From Sclerurus mexicanus (Eukaryota > Chordata > Aves > Passeriformes > Furnariidae): 64,000 nt of DNA. This document shows positions 26,561 to 39,074 of this stretch, piece by piece (the stretch's first letter is position 1; every line of letters starts with the position of its first letter). The position numbers and the translations under genes are program-made. The notes below the pieces were generated by a model that saw only the letters and a program-made list of their open reading frames with translations, did not search any database and had not been told where the DNA came from. The stretch covers positions 124,882 through 188,881 of the forward strand of contig VWZF01005762.1 in assembly GCA_013396755.1 (NCBI GenBank). The letters are read 5' to 3'.

Positions 26561-28158
26561 TTTCACTGGGAATTGTATTGGGAAAGTAAAATGGAATATA
26601 ACAAGTGCCTAACATTTTCCATTTAACATGTTTAATTTAGAGTTTTTAAAGAGTTGGTTTTATTTTTACAAAAGCCTATGTGCCTATCCAGATTTACAGC
26701 TGCACATGACAAGAAAAAATAGTTATGGTAAAAAAACACACAGTAGTCACATATTAATGGAATGGTCTTAATACTGTCATTCCTTACTCTCAAAATGAAG
26801 AATTTCAGTTCAAGTAATACACAGAGATTGCTCGGCTAATCTATATAGGTTTGAGATCGCTGAAAGTTGAGATGCTTCTAAAGTAACAAATTGCACTTTT
26901 AAAATGATTAACTGTAAGACTAAAAATTAAAATATATTTCTTGGGAAAATGTACGCAAATTTATGCTACAACTTTAAAGGTTTTAGGAAATAAATAGCAG
27001 TCTTGCTAAAGGAAATTAAGTCAGTATGTACTGCTACCCTACTCCGTGAAACACAGCTGGGGCGGGTCTATCCTACTGGTCAGAAACCAGGAGTCAGGAT
27101 CAACATACTCAAGGTCAACTTTTCTAGTCATCTGCCTTAAATGAAAAACCACAAAGTTAAAAAAAGGTGTCATTTCTTCTTACAGTTTTCTGCCCCAAGT
27201 TACCTGTAACCTGTACACAGCAATCAGCAGATAAAATACAGAATTGCTTCCATTAATGAAGAAGCAGGAAAAAATCCTCCTTTTTGTCCATTTGAGCAGC
27301 TCCTCAAATGCAGATATTTCACTGGCTGCTGCTGCTGTTACATAGCCATTAATGCCTCTGCATATGCTACACACAATGGCAGTGAAGTAGCCTCATTCTC
27401 CTGTCCCTGCTGACTAAATTGCATGAGCGATTATGCAGGCTTGCAGTAGTGGGCTCCAGACACACTCCTTTTTGTGCAGGAGCTGCCAGTGCCTGTGGGT
27501 AGGCTGGAGTTACAGGGAAAAGGTGAACTATGTAAGAGAAGGAGAGTAGCATGTACTAGCACTTCCTCTGGGAAACGTATCTAATAGCCAGGCAATTCAG
27601 AGGATGTGAACACCTTTTTTTTCTGTGTGATTCACTAGTGAAATTATACTTAAATAGAGTCGTTTTAAAGAAAACCCTTCACTCTTTATTAAAGAGTCTG
27701 AGACTTTATGGTCCCCAGCACCTGGGATGCACTGACATCTTCAGATCTTATTTGCTTCACAGCAATGAAGGAGCCAGAAACTCACATGGACTATCAAGCC
27801 TGAAGTATCAGTCCTAAAGCAAAAAAAAGCATAATCTTTCTGCAGACAAAACTGAAACAAAACCTTAAAGCGATGAAATAACTTAATCACAGCTCTAGAC
27901 ACAATGTGCTTTGCAAGTCCCAGCCTCACTGTACCCTTCCTGAGGCCCTGCTTCCTCCCAGACATCACTGCTGGTTCACAGGCACCCGATCTCACCCCTC
28001 AGACTACCATCTGCTGTGTTCTTGTGTCACCAAACCTTTGTTTTGCAATTCACCCATTCCCACAACTTTGCAAAGGCTGTCTCGATCTCTTGCCAGGCTA
28101 TGAAAGATGGTACAGCAGGGTGAACAGGAAAACAGTGCCTGTTTGAAAATTCAGGGGG

Positions 28159-28211
28159 AAAAAAAACAACCAAAAAAACCCAACAGAAAACAAAAACCAA
28201 CAAAAAACCCC
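28159..28211 (+). repeat. A/C-rich low-complexity tract
   Basis: An irregular run of CAAAA- and CCAAAAA-type units. It is a simple sequence repeat of the same kind as at 46705-46822 and 57297-57352. Confidence 0.75.
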
Positions 28212-29658
28212 TTTTGACTATTTCCTTGCTCTGCATCAACCCATACAAGCAAACAAGATTGCAAAGAAGTTCAACGGAAAAAAAAATGCAAAAAAAAGTT
28301 GTCATCCCACTTACAATGAGGAACTAATTGAGTAGTTTTCTGGAAGAACTTCATTAGGATAAAAAGGGTTGCAAAGATGCTTGAATAATATAACAGACAA
28401 TCCAGAACGCATCGTTAACCCTAGTTATATATCTTGGAAATTCATTCTTATTCACTTTCTTCAGTACCTTACACATAGAAGGAAGATTATGTGACTATAG
28501 ACTCCTTCCTCCCACCTCAATTCCACTTTCTTCCGATAAATGTGTTTACTGTGAGATTTGATTCAGAAAACAAACCTGGAGAAAGGATGTAGAGTAGCAG
28601 GAAAGCAGTGGAAAGCAGGTAGAATGGAGATCTTTGTGAATAAAAGGTAAAGAAAGTACACATACAAGAACGCAAAATAAAGGAAAAAAGGAAGAAAGGA
28701 GAAATTATGAAATGTCAAATGAAATGGCAATTTATTTTTTTTTAATAACAGCCTAATTTTCAGCTTTAAAGGACAATGTCTAAATGTTGTATTAATTAGT
28801 GGTCAGAGCTCTGTCCTATCTATATAAATAAGACTGTTATAATCACTGGAACCTCTGTAGCCACTATTTTTTCACTTTCTGATGTTTCTTTTTCTCCGTC
28901 ACAGAGAGATGTAATATTCTACTCCATTGGACCAAGCACTTTGAATTTTTGTAAATTCTTATGTTGTCTTACTGCAAATAATGTATTACCTATGTCTGCA
29001 AATATTCAAACTTGATTTTCCTTCTATTAGCAAAAAAGTGAACCCTCACTTCTCACACAAAAGTGAACAGTGTTCCACAAAAACAAGTTATCTGTTTCTC
29101 TCCCCACTTCACTTTATCAGCAGGTTATTTCCAGAATCTTTTCTATCCTCTTTTGCTTGAAGGAAATGAAAAATTACTGATATGATTGCTAAGAATTCCT
29201 CTCCTTTAGCAACCTTTAAGTCACCTTGAAGTTGTTCATTTGCTGCAAGCTATCCAGTGAAATCAAGTCATTACAGAGGATGCACATGACGATCCACATC
29301 CCTCCACATACTGAACTAAGAGCCTGTATGACATCAATATCTAGTCTCATGAAAAATATTACTGTTCATTCTTTAAATACAGTCAGCAAAGATCATCTGT
29401 CCATCGTAGGTGGCTGTGGACACAAATATGTGTCATTCTCAATCATTACCTACTGGAGGAAATTTTTTGATCCCCATCTCACAGTTAGAAAACAGAAAAA
29501 GGAAAGTTAATGCCATAAACCCAGTCAAACATGGGAAAACTGGTTGGTTGTGGAATAAATAGCACCTGAACTTTTTGGGCAGCAACTCCTCCTCCCTACC
29601 CTCTTAGGTGAGGCTCACAACTTAAGCTTATGGAAATATACTTAACTGGCACTGCAAA

Positions 29659-29880
29659 ATGTTCTCTGTGCTGCCATATCATGCTGCAGACAAAGTGGAA
29701 GACAGCAAAAATTTGTGGTTTAGTGGTGCGAGATCTGCCAGCTCTTTGATGCAAAAGGAAACAGGAGGGGGAGCTCTCAGTACATCGGCCGGCGACGAAG
29801 GGACGCTCCTGCGCAGCCGGGGAAGGAGGATTAGCTCTCCCTCTGCTTTCAGTAGGGAAAGGGTACAATTTTCTTACCTG
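29659..29880. other. CpG-dense patch in CpG-poor DNA
   Basis: Seven CpG dinucleotides fall within about 36 bases (29785-29820), inside a GC-richer stretch of roughly 100 bases, while surrounding sequence is nearly free of CpG. It is too short for a standard CpG island. A perfect splice-donor sequence on the minus strand (CAG then GTAAGA) lies just beyond it at about 29871-29879, and the 39-nt exon candidate follows. Open frames overlap on both strands (99 codons plus, 95 minus) but neither is recognisable. It may be a small unmethylated regulatory element, an exon, or a decayed GC-rich insertion. Confidence 0.4.
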
Positions 29881-29937
29881 CAAAGTCTGACCTTCGGCAT
29901 TTACTGGTCAAATAATTTTCTTAAAATTGCATCTTAC

Positions 29938-29976
29938 CTTCATCAAAACCTTTCTTGATCACTGGTGCTTTGTTTC
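29938..29976 (-). other. Candidate 39-nt coding microexon (unconfirmed)
   Basis: On the minus strand a strong pyrimidine tract (TTTTTCCCCCTTTGTCATCCAG) of acceptor type lies at 29977-29998 and ends at the exon edge. The exon closes in GAAG followed by GTAAGAT, a near-consensus donor, at 29937. The 39 bases are a multiple of three. Only one frame is open, and it reads NKAPVIKKGFDE with one base left over at each end, so the exon is phase 1-1 and could be skipped without a frameshift. The other two frames contain TGA. This is the most exon-like segment in the window. I cannot name the gene, and no partner exon in the window is convincing. A chance combination remains possible. Confidence 0.25.
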
Positions 29977-31875
29977 CTGGATGACAAAGGGGGAAAAATG
30001 AACTAATTATCTTTCCCTTTTGATAAAATACATAAAATTTTAAACAAAATTTAACTTGGTTCACCAAGCAACTACAACACACAGCTAGAGACAGAGCAAG
30101 GACAACAACAGCAACAAGTCAGAGATGAAAGAAATGTTGCACAGCAAGAGAACCACACACAGCTGCTTTCTGCCTCATTTTCTCTCTTCCTTAGATTTTC
30201 ACTTCATATGTTTGCAGATCAGCACCACAATCTTCTCCTGTCCTGTGGCCTTATATGGCAACGTAAACCATGCCTTGGTCTCTGATCTAGCAAAAACAAG
30301 ATCACCACTAGAAATCACATTTCCTCTTTGCAGCTCTTTCCTCATTTGTTGCATGGTGCTGCATTCACTCAACTTGAAATCCAGTAGAGATACTTGGGAT
30401 ACCTGAAAAGGAGACAGCTAATTATAGAGTAGCTATATTTGCAAGTAACAGGGCAAAGAAGTTAATTTTACAGGTAAAATCAAAATACTACTGAAATCAG
30501 TCAGGAATAGTTCATTCAGGCATTGCTGCCTAGCAAATTTATAGCAGGCAACAAGAACATGCAGAAGGATTGAAGCAAAGGTTTAATAGATATAGGACTG
30601 TCTAGACATAAAAGGTAGACTGTATATATTTTGAATCATCACCAATCATAAATTTGTAATAAACTGCGATAATTTCTAGAGTAATAACCTTAGGGAAGAC
30701 ATGTATGACCCAGGGAAAAAAAATCTGTAAATGGTTTCTGAAATTATCTACTATTACTCGTCTGGTAATTCAGCAAGTATTATATCTTCAAAAGAGAAAA
30801 CAATAGGACATTTTCTACCCTTTTATTATGAGTTGGATTCAGGCCACTGAATACTGTAAAATCAATACTTTTTAGCTAAGCTACAATAAAAAGAAAGGCT
30901 TAGAGGAATATTATGAATAAAAACAATGCTTGATACAAAACAACAGTGATTTTTGATTAAGTACTTACCAACTGTTTGTGATTGGTTTCTGCATTTAGAA
31001 AAACAGCTGAATTAAGTCAAACGATAATAAGAAATCTGAATAAATAGAAAAAAGACTTCCTGTGATGGTTCAGGGAATAGAAAGATTTAGATAAGTCTTG
31101 CTTAATTTAAAAAAAAAACAGATGCTGAGAAATAAGTATATACTATTTCTCAGAGTTAGTAAAGCTGAGAAACCAATGTTCATTTAAAAATTACATAAAA
31201 AAATTTGTGGGTAAGATTAGACTGGAAAATTAGAAGACAGTTTCTAATTGCAAGAGAAGTAAAATAGCAGCTTAACTGCTTCTAAGATCAAACTGGAAAA
31301 GTTTCTAAAAGAAATGATACAACACAACAACAACCAGCAACAGCAGAGAGCTGTTACTTAGGAGGTTATAGCTGCTTCCCATTACCCAGGACATCCTTTC
31401 ACATCTCATGTCCCTACCAAACAGAGGCCTCTCAGCACTGCTTGCTATTCCACAAACAGAAAAAGAGGCTAAATTTGTCTAATGCACTTTAGAACTAAAT
31501 TATCCACTGCGAATTATTCACGAGTTTTATTATTCTATAACTTATGCAGTGAATGAAATTCATCTAATATTAATGCATTCTCTTAGTAGGACTAATTTAA
31601 AAAATTGTGGTTAAGCACTCAAATGATATGCACCAGACTCTCAAAGAATGCTGGCTACTATTTACTTCCCTTACATCAAGATTTTGCAGTTTACTTTTTC
31701 CCTTCTTTTTCTGGGACACATATTTACCATCAAGGGTTTATGCAAAAACTTTTAAAGTTAAAATGCACTTTGGAAGTAAGAGCTGCTGGGTCCAAAACTC
31801 ATGTTGATACATCCTCAAGGCACCCCATTGACCTAGCACTCAGCCCCTCTGATGAGAACTATCTATATATGATGA

Positions 31876-31920
31876 AAGAGAGAGACAGAGAGAGAGAGAG
31901 AGAATACGTACATACATACA
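31876..31920 (+). repeat. (GA)n microsatellite with (ACAT)n end
   Basis: Mostly GA dinucleotides, with one C interruption, from 31876 to 31903, followed by ACAT/TACA units to about 31920. This is a typical compound microsatellite, likely length-variable. Confidence 0.85.
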
Positions 31921-34760
31921 GTTATAGTCAAGCATCTAAATTGTGATCACAAAATTGTAAATAAACAAGCACAATAGTCTTATTTATTAGTGGAAATGAA
32001 GGACAGAGCATCAGTAATGGAAAACATTAAATGTTGTGGCAACAGCAGAGACCACACTAAATCAGCTTGGAAATGCCTGCGCACCACTATCAAAAATGAG
32101 AAACTATATTCTGACCTAACGGAAGAATCCAGAAGGTTGTTTTGAAAAATGCTCAACCATTAAACAAAAAACATCAAAATGTATAGAAAATAATTTTCAG
32201 TTGGCTAAAAAAATTAGAGAAAAGGCAAAGGGAATACAAAGCAAATTGATTGTAGACACTTCAGTTTTGAGCTGGAAAAAAACCAGAATGTTGTTAGCAA
32301 TACAAGGAAGTGAAATCTCTCTCACAGTGGATGACTTCCATTTTAATCCTCATTTTTCAACCCTTCTGACCCAATAAAATGTATATATAAGATGATTTTG
32401 TTTTCAACCAAATTTTGGGTCAACCACAAATTGGAAACAGAAAAAAATATACTTATTTTGGGCTATGAGTCTTAAGCATCACTTTGAATGGAATGGATAG
32501 AAGAAAGGAGGAGGATAAACTGCAATTAGAAAAGAATGCTGAAGCTTAATGAGGACTCCGTCATCACACCTGAGGATTTGTCATAGCTTCCTATGAATTT
32601 ACTAAATAGGGGACTGAGCTACAGGTTTGTGGTGGGGTCATTGAAGTTCAATGTTTAGCTGTGCTTAATGAAGAGCTTTTAAGGGAAAGTTTTATTTTAT
32701 TTACTTGTAATTGTCCCTTATTTTCTTTGTGATTTGGATCTGGTTTACTCATTGTAGTATATAGATAAGAAATTACTGGTTTAGGCATACTGTTGATGGG
32801 AATCACACAACTTCTTTTTTTATGTGCTCCTATCACCAGCAACATGCAGCTGCCAACACTATTCCTGTCTTTTGGTCAAGGATAGTTCAAGATATTAACA
32901 AGATATTAACATTCCTGGGAGCAGGAGCAGAGGCCATGTATCAGGTACATGTCCCAAAGCTTCATTCTGTCTGTTTCTTCTTTCAAAGCCAGTGGTTCTT
33001 TCTATTTCTGCAAAGAAGCAGAAATTTGGAAGGCCCCTTACTGAAGCATGTTACAGAACAGCCTTTGAGTAGTAGCTAAAGAGTTCTGAGCTCCTGGAAG
33101 CTAGATTTCGCATTACGTGGGGTACCACACACACATTTGGGTTTTTTTTCCTTGGCTTTATGCAGTGTTCATGGTCCAGGCATGCAGATGTGAATCACTG
33201 AACTGAGCCTGGGCATGCTGCAGTTATCCAAATTTTGCCCTTGTCCAAATCACCTAAATCTGCACTGTCTAAAAACAGACAACTGGAGAAAGTGGAAGAG
33301 CCTACCCTTAGTCAGAGGTACTTAAAAGCAGTCGTGTATCTTCAAAATTAATTAGCCATTTGCAGATACTGCTCTTTGTGCTCTACTGTTTAGATCTATA
33401 AATTAAAAGAATTCTTGACCTGGCAAGTTTAAGTGATGCTACAGCTTTGAAAATTGAGTGACACAATCAGAAAGATAGAGGAGGAAATAAAACAGTGTAA
33501 TGAGCCCCTTCCTTTCCTGTGAGAGAAGAGAAAGGGAAGTTAAGTTGTGGGTCATTTGCAGATTTAGTTCTGGAGCTCACTGGGAGGTACTCAGTTACTG
33601 CTATAATGGCTGCCGTTCTAAAATCCTAGATAGATGAGATGCACAGTAGATAAAGTGGTAACCAGTGTCTCCCTTGAAGCACTTTAACAACTCGGTTTGA
33701 ATTTGTAAGCAGTCTGATTGTACACGTGCAAATGCTTCCATATAAAGGTTAGGCATCCATTGTTATTGCAGCGTCTGTTAAAAAAGATAGCCATATCGGT
33801 TGCTAGGAGATGGCAGACTTCTCCTGGAGAAAAATCACTCCTGATAAAAAAAAAAAAAATTTACATAAAGACCCTCTTAAATATAAATATCTTTGACAGC
33901 AGCTATTACTATTCACTGAGTTCCTTCACAAATGAATAAATGGCAGAAAAATATATTATTTGAATACCATTATATCCTAAAGTGTTAAATAGATTTTTCT
34001 CCCTTTTCTTGCCTCCCTTTTTTTGTTACTCTGAAGCGATATTTACTTCCAGCTAAAATTGCTGCCTTTCTTTTTCTAAAGACCATTCAGTGAAAGAAAG
34101 ATTTAGAGAACTCAGCTCAAAAATTGAACTCACTTGTCTTTCCTTCCACTGTAAAACCAGCTTCACTTAAAATGGACTGTACAGTAGGATAAACACTTTA
34201 TAGGAAGGAACTTGGATGCAAAAGGATGAAAAAAAAGCTGCAGCAAGTCTTCACAAATGAATGGCTGGGAGAAGGCAGGTGGGAGGCTGTGCCACATGAA
34301 AGCAACCAACCATCCAATTTCATTTCAATAACACTTGGAATTTTCTTCCTACTGAGGTGGCTAGAAGTACAGCTGCCCTATAGTTGTGTCCATGTGCCCA
34401 GCTTTTGGTGAAAATGACCTTGACAAATAAAACATGAAACAAACGACAGACTTGCTGTTTTAAACCTGTGTAGTCAATAAATGAAACAATAATCTTTCCT
34501 AATTTAGTGTGCTCAGATTGGCTATTGTGGACATGAGAACTCCCCAGCTGCAGAACACAAAGGCATGCTGCCTGCACAATATGGGGTGTCAGCAGCTGTG
34601 CTTCCATTGACCAGAGCTGGGAGAAATGTAGATCAAACACCAACAATACGAGATCGATGTTGTAAATATTAGCATGAGAAAGAGTGCACCAAACTTTGAG
34701 TGTGTCCTTTTTTCTGTGTGGCTCTAATAAAGTTTCTCAAGAATTTTGTATGCAGTGGGG

Positions 34761-34784
34761 CGTGTGTGCGTGTGCATGTGTGTG
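34761..34784 (+). repeat. short interrupted (TG)n tract
   Basis: About 24 bases of TG dinucleotides interrupted by CG and CA steps. It is an alternating purine-pyrimidine microsatellite, with mild Z-DNA potential. Confidence 0.7.
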
Positions 34785-37598
34785 AAGTGCCTCTGAATCA
34801 GGCAGCAGCATGTTTCCTTATATAAATATTGACAGGAATCCTTCAGTTTATTTGGAATTTTCCTGAGAAAGCTTCAACAATATGGTAATACCTCTTCACT
34901 ACTTTTCACACAGTTGTTTCAACTGTTGGCACCAGGAAATCCTTATTGTTTTAATCAATACCACTTGGAGTGATGACATGTTTCTTTTTTTCTTTTAGTG
35001 ACTGACATGGTGCATTTCCTTGCACAAAGTTCTCATGAGACACTTTTGTGCTGTGCTCAATATATCCAACAGTAAATACGTATTTGCCAGAAGGTTGAAA
35101 GAAGGGGTTGCTATTTTTTCCTCTCCCATTTTTCATTCTGATACTTTATGCTTCATTGCTGTACTTTCAAACTCACAAATGACCCTGAGAAAAGCAATGG
35201 GACTACTGTTAATGGTTATAATGAAACATCTGAGGAATATCTGGAAGATCAGAATCTGTTCATTTAGTGAAGCTTTGACATTAACCTTGGTGCTGCCATC
35301 CTCCTCCATCTCCTTTCTACTGCTTAGGCTTGAACAATAAAATTCATACAGTAATGATTTAAATGCATCTTTAAAGTTTTATGTTAATTTCAGAATTGAT
35401 TCAAGTTATTAAGACAATTTGAATATAATATGTGTACACCCAACTAATAGACTGTGATGTATGTTATTACAGCAGCATACTTTGCTCTGCAATTGGGCAT
35501 AGTATGTAACACAGACAGCAAGGAGAGCTAGAAGTGTCTTCTCTTAATGTAAGTGGAGAAGAACTTAGTAGTCTCTGTCCCTGTGCTGGTGACAGCAAGA
35601 AATACTCCATTCCTACTGCTCAGAGAACAGGCAGGACCCTCACTCCCTGTTCCCACAGACCCCGAGCAGTGAAGGAATTCAGCACCTGCAATACTCATGT
35701 CAATGGTTGGAACAAAGAGAGAAAATACACTTGTTTGTACAGTGCTATACATGTTCATATCCCAGCCCAGTAAATGAGTGTGCAAAATAAACAATTCTGA
35801 CTTCAAACTTTTACAGCTTACATGCCCTTTAAAGAGCTTAATTGCAGCAGCTGCACATCCACTGATCTGCTGAAGCTTATGTGTTCTGACATCCTCTCCA
35901 TTCTTTTTTCCTGACTTGATCAAGCAAATTTGTAGCTTCCATGCTTCATTCAGTGAAGTATTGCAAAGCAAACAGCATTTTGTGCTTTCCAAGTTTGTTT
36001 GGCTTCCTTTTTCCCATTTCTCTTCTCTTTCCATGATTGGGATTTCCTGTTTACCTCTCAAAGACCTTCACATCATCCTTCAGTCCCAAACTTCCTCTTT
36101 CTGCACCATCCTGTACCACTCCAGACAGCAAAAACTTAGACATCTGCTTTAATTAAGGTGCGGTCAAGGCTCAAACTTCTGAGTTGTTGAATGCATTTTC
36201 CTCTTATGGGTTCTTCAGTGTGACTGCATGAGGGTTAACATTTCTGTAGTTAAGGCACTAAAAGTGACAACCATCTCATCCTATTTCACTGGTGCAAAAC
36301 CAATGTGGATAATGGAAGGAAGTAGCAGTAAAGCATATTCTAGTTTCTGAAAAGATGCAGCTATGAGATGGAGCGTACAACTGATTGGATTGCCATTTCT
36401 TTAACCTCTGAAGTAATTTCTTTGTTTCAAACAGAATCAGTCTTACAAAAAGTTCTCAAATAGCCACCTCAAGGAATTAAAAAGTAATTAACAATACTAA
36501 GGCTTTACAATAATACAAGAAACCAGTATAATTTTTCCATTCTGTTAAGCTATAAATCACTCACTAGGCAAATTTCTGAAAATAGTTATGCTTTAGAACA
36601 CTCATAATTAACCATCTTATTTGGGGCAAATGCAGGGTCTTGCTCCTTAAAACAATGTTTAAGAGCAAATAGAAATCATGGCCACTTTCCTGGCAATCCT
36701 TCCAAAAAGGAAAACTATGTGAGTAGTAAGTTATGATTGGTATGTTTTAAGATTAATCAGGACATTCTGAAAAAATTTTATAACTTAAAAAAAAAATAAA
36801 GTACGTGTACTTTTTATATTTGTAAGAATTAAATTCAACAGTAGGAAGTGTACAATAATGGTCAGGTGAGGGGGGAAAGATATGTATCAGGAAACATACC
36901 TACAGCCCAAAAGATTCCCTTAACTTTTTTTTGTTTTTTCTACCTCACAAAAATTAATTGCTGCTTCCTACACAGAAACAACTTTGGACAATGGGACTCT
37001 TGACTGTAAAACGCTCTTGAGAGAGAACTTGGTGAGACTTGCCCATGTTAAGCTTGAACAACTTTTTTTTCAAAAACTCCTTTAAAAAATAAAGAAGAAA
37101 CAACTCTAGACCTGCAGGAAATACCTGGTTTTGTGTAGTAGTCAGTCACAAAAATTAAGAAATACATTTTGAACTGTATTGAACTACAGATCATTTGACT
37201 ATGATAGACATTTGGCTCTTATGTCACTGGTGTTTAATGCTGATTCTCTGACTAATAAATGCATGTAGATGGGTAGGACACAGCTGGGTGCATGGCTAAG
37301 TACAACACAAAACTTTCAAAGTGTTAGGGATGATAAAATTACCTTTGACCAGTGTAGGAGGGCATACTTCACTTAAAAAACTGACTTGCAACACTTTGAC
37401 ATTTATCCCATCCATCTTTTTAAAAACACATCTAATTAATTTAACGTGATTCAGACAACTTTTAAAAATTCCAATAAAGCTAAATAAATCCCCTGATATC
37501 CCCATTTTACTAGCAATAAGTAGAGGAAAGTCTGAATTTAAATGCTAGCTTTGACCCTTGCTCCTGGCACAAAGTTAATCTAAAAAAAAAAAAAAAAA

Positions 37599-37619
37599 NN
37601 NNNNNNNNNNNNNNNNNNN
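37599..37619. other. Assembly gap (21 N) inside poly(A)
   Basis: Twenty-one N bases sit between A runs on both sides (17 A before, 10 A after). A purine run (GGAGGGGGGAG) follows. The gap reflects failure to resolve a homopolymer, so the true A-tract length is unknown. A 69-codon minus-strand open frame running through it is an artefact. Confidence 0.95.
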
Positions 37620-38740
37620 AAAAAAAAAAGGAGGGGGGAGAAAATCCAGTATGTCTTTTGTCAAAAGTCAATTCAAATCTCAACATAAAGTTCAAACCTT
37701 CTGCAGCACACATTATCATTAAGATGAAATATTTAGTGGCTCTGTATTCCAGTCATCTTTTGACAATAACCTACAATGTCTCAGAGGTGGCAGGTGCTGG
37801 AGAATTCAGTGAATTTTTAAAGGATATCTCATTTTTCAGGAAGAAGGGTTGAAAACTGCTAATTTGTATTAGCATGCCATTGATTAAATTGCACTTTCCA
37901 TTTTAAAGTCCTGAACAACTACTCTAAACATGAAAAATTTTAGCTGCTTTGAATCTTTTACAGTAGGTTTATAAAACTTTGAAACATTGCTATTTAATAG
38001 CCATTTCCATCTTTTGCCCCAGTGAATGAGTATAACTCTTTGTCCTGTGGAAAATAGGAAGTCACATTTTTGGAGCCCATGTAATGTTCTTCAGAGATAA
38101 GCTTCTCACAAATTATAACTACTAATAACATTTGGGCTTTCCTATGTGATAGGTGCAAAGTGAAAACAAGGTTAGAGGAAAATGAAAGTAGAACTGCTTT
38201 TACAATTATTTTCAGATTAAATCCTCGCTAACATTTAATATTTGAATTCAGGCAAATGCTTAAAAAGTTTTTGTGATTATTAAATAAGCACTAAAGCAAA
38301 ATGGAAATTGGATTACTAAACATTCCTATTGCATTCAAATGGACATGCACACAGAAGATATTTCACATTTTGAAATCATCTGCTAGGAAAAAAAGCTTTT
38401 AAGTACTTATTTTTGCTTGGAACTCTACTCATGGAATTAATTCACACCACATGCAGGGCAGAGGAAAAAGTACTTCTCCCAGAAGCAGAACAGCACTCCA
38501 AGTTACTGAGAGCTCTGAGAGTTTCAATATTGTCATCATACATTGCACTACATTCCCATGAGACTTTACTAACCAAAGGGGATTAGACTGATCTGGTACC
38601 AAGGGGTAAGATCTTTGGGGACTGCTGCCACATTTCATGTCCACTGTTACCAGCTATGCTTACAAAGAGTGTCTTCTGCCACTCCCATGAACAAGCTCAG
38701 CTGGAATAGCCAGCCATAATAGGAACAGGTGATGGGAAAG

Positions 38741-39074
38741 TCATAGAATCATCAAGGCTGGAAGACACTTCAAGATCCTCAAGTCCAACTGTCAACCCAG
38801 CACTACCACTGCAACCCCTAAACTACCAAACCACACCACCCAGAGGTAGATCCAGACACCTCTTAAACACCTTCAGGGATGGTGACTTCAGCACCTCCCT
38901 CGGCAACCTATTCCAACTCCTGACCACACTAACAGTGAAAAAAGGATTTTGAATATCTAATCTGAATTTCCCCTGCCTCAGCTTAAGGCCATTTTCTCTG
39001 GTCCTTTCACTGTAGGCATGATAGAAGAGACTAGTCTCCAACTCACTAAAATGTTCTTTCAGATGGTTGTAGAG
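38741..39074 (-). mobile_element. CR1 LINE, 5'-truncated, minus orientation
   Basis: The plus strand opens with TCATAGAATCATCAAGG, the complement of the repeated ATTCTATGA end that marks the CR1 3' terminus in birds. It then runs through the complement of the CR1 ORF2 C-terminus and stops near 39074 in a TTTCAGATGGTTGTAGAG stretch. The element is therefore about 334 bp and truncated at its 5' end, the usual outcome of incomplete target-primed reverse transcription. CR1 elements normally leave no clear target-site duplication, and none is seen. Its frame is uninterrupted, so it is less decayed than the copy near 17.8 kb. Confidence 0.93.
38823..39041 (-). pseudogene. CR1 ORF2 C-terminal remnant
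   Basis: These 72 codons are the end of the CR1 ORF2 protein (endonuclease plus reverse transcriptase, which copies the element by target-primed reverse transcription). Visible family hallmarks are FRLDIQNPFFT and VRSWNRLPREVL followed by a SLKVFKRCLD stretch, which match the conserved FRLDIRKKFFT and VVKHWNRLPREVV blocks known at this C-terminus. The frame ends at a TAG just after GGVVW, close to where the family's ORF2 normally ends. The catalytic RT and endonuclease domains are absent, so it is not functional. The internal methionine used as a start is incidental. Confidence 0.85.

Larger units (their letters stand above)
18270..29540. other. AT-rich non-coding sequence, no gene recognised
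   Basis: Open frames reach 109 codons but none has a recognisable domain. Visible contents are a 24-bp tandem duplication (19448-19497), poly(A) runs at 20447-20471 and 20896-20909, a T/G-rich tract at 24988-25057, and A/C-rich tracts at 26151-26190 and 28159-28211. Splice-bounded candidate segments at 20521-20603 and 21786-21859 and a terminal-exon-like segment at 26438-26560 (all plus) are discussed as findings. No further mobile elements were recognised. Confidence 0.65.
30000..38740. other. AT-rich non-coding sequence, no gene recognised
   Basis: The longest open frame of the window lies here (35528-36061 minus, 177 codons), without any recognisable domain, membrane segment or homology. 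Other visible content is a (GA)n microsatellite near 31876, a TG-rich tract at 34761, a poly(A) run at 33846-33859 and the assembly gap at 37599. A splice-bounded segment at 34999-35071 plus is discussed as a finding. Confidence 0.65.

Noticed and set aside
35528..36061. Longest open frame in the window, 177 codons, minus strand
   Set aside because: No domain, membrane segment, signal peptide or family resemblance. One ORF of this size in 64 kb over six frames is only mildly surprising, and there is no upstream promoter or splice structure to support it.
37510..37719. Minus-strand open frame across the assembly gap
   Set aside because: It runs through N bases and poly(A)-encoded phenylalanines, so it is an artefact of the gap.
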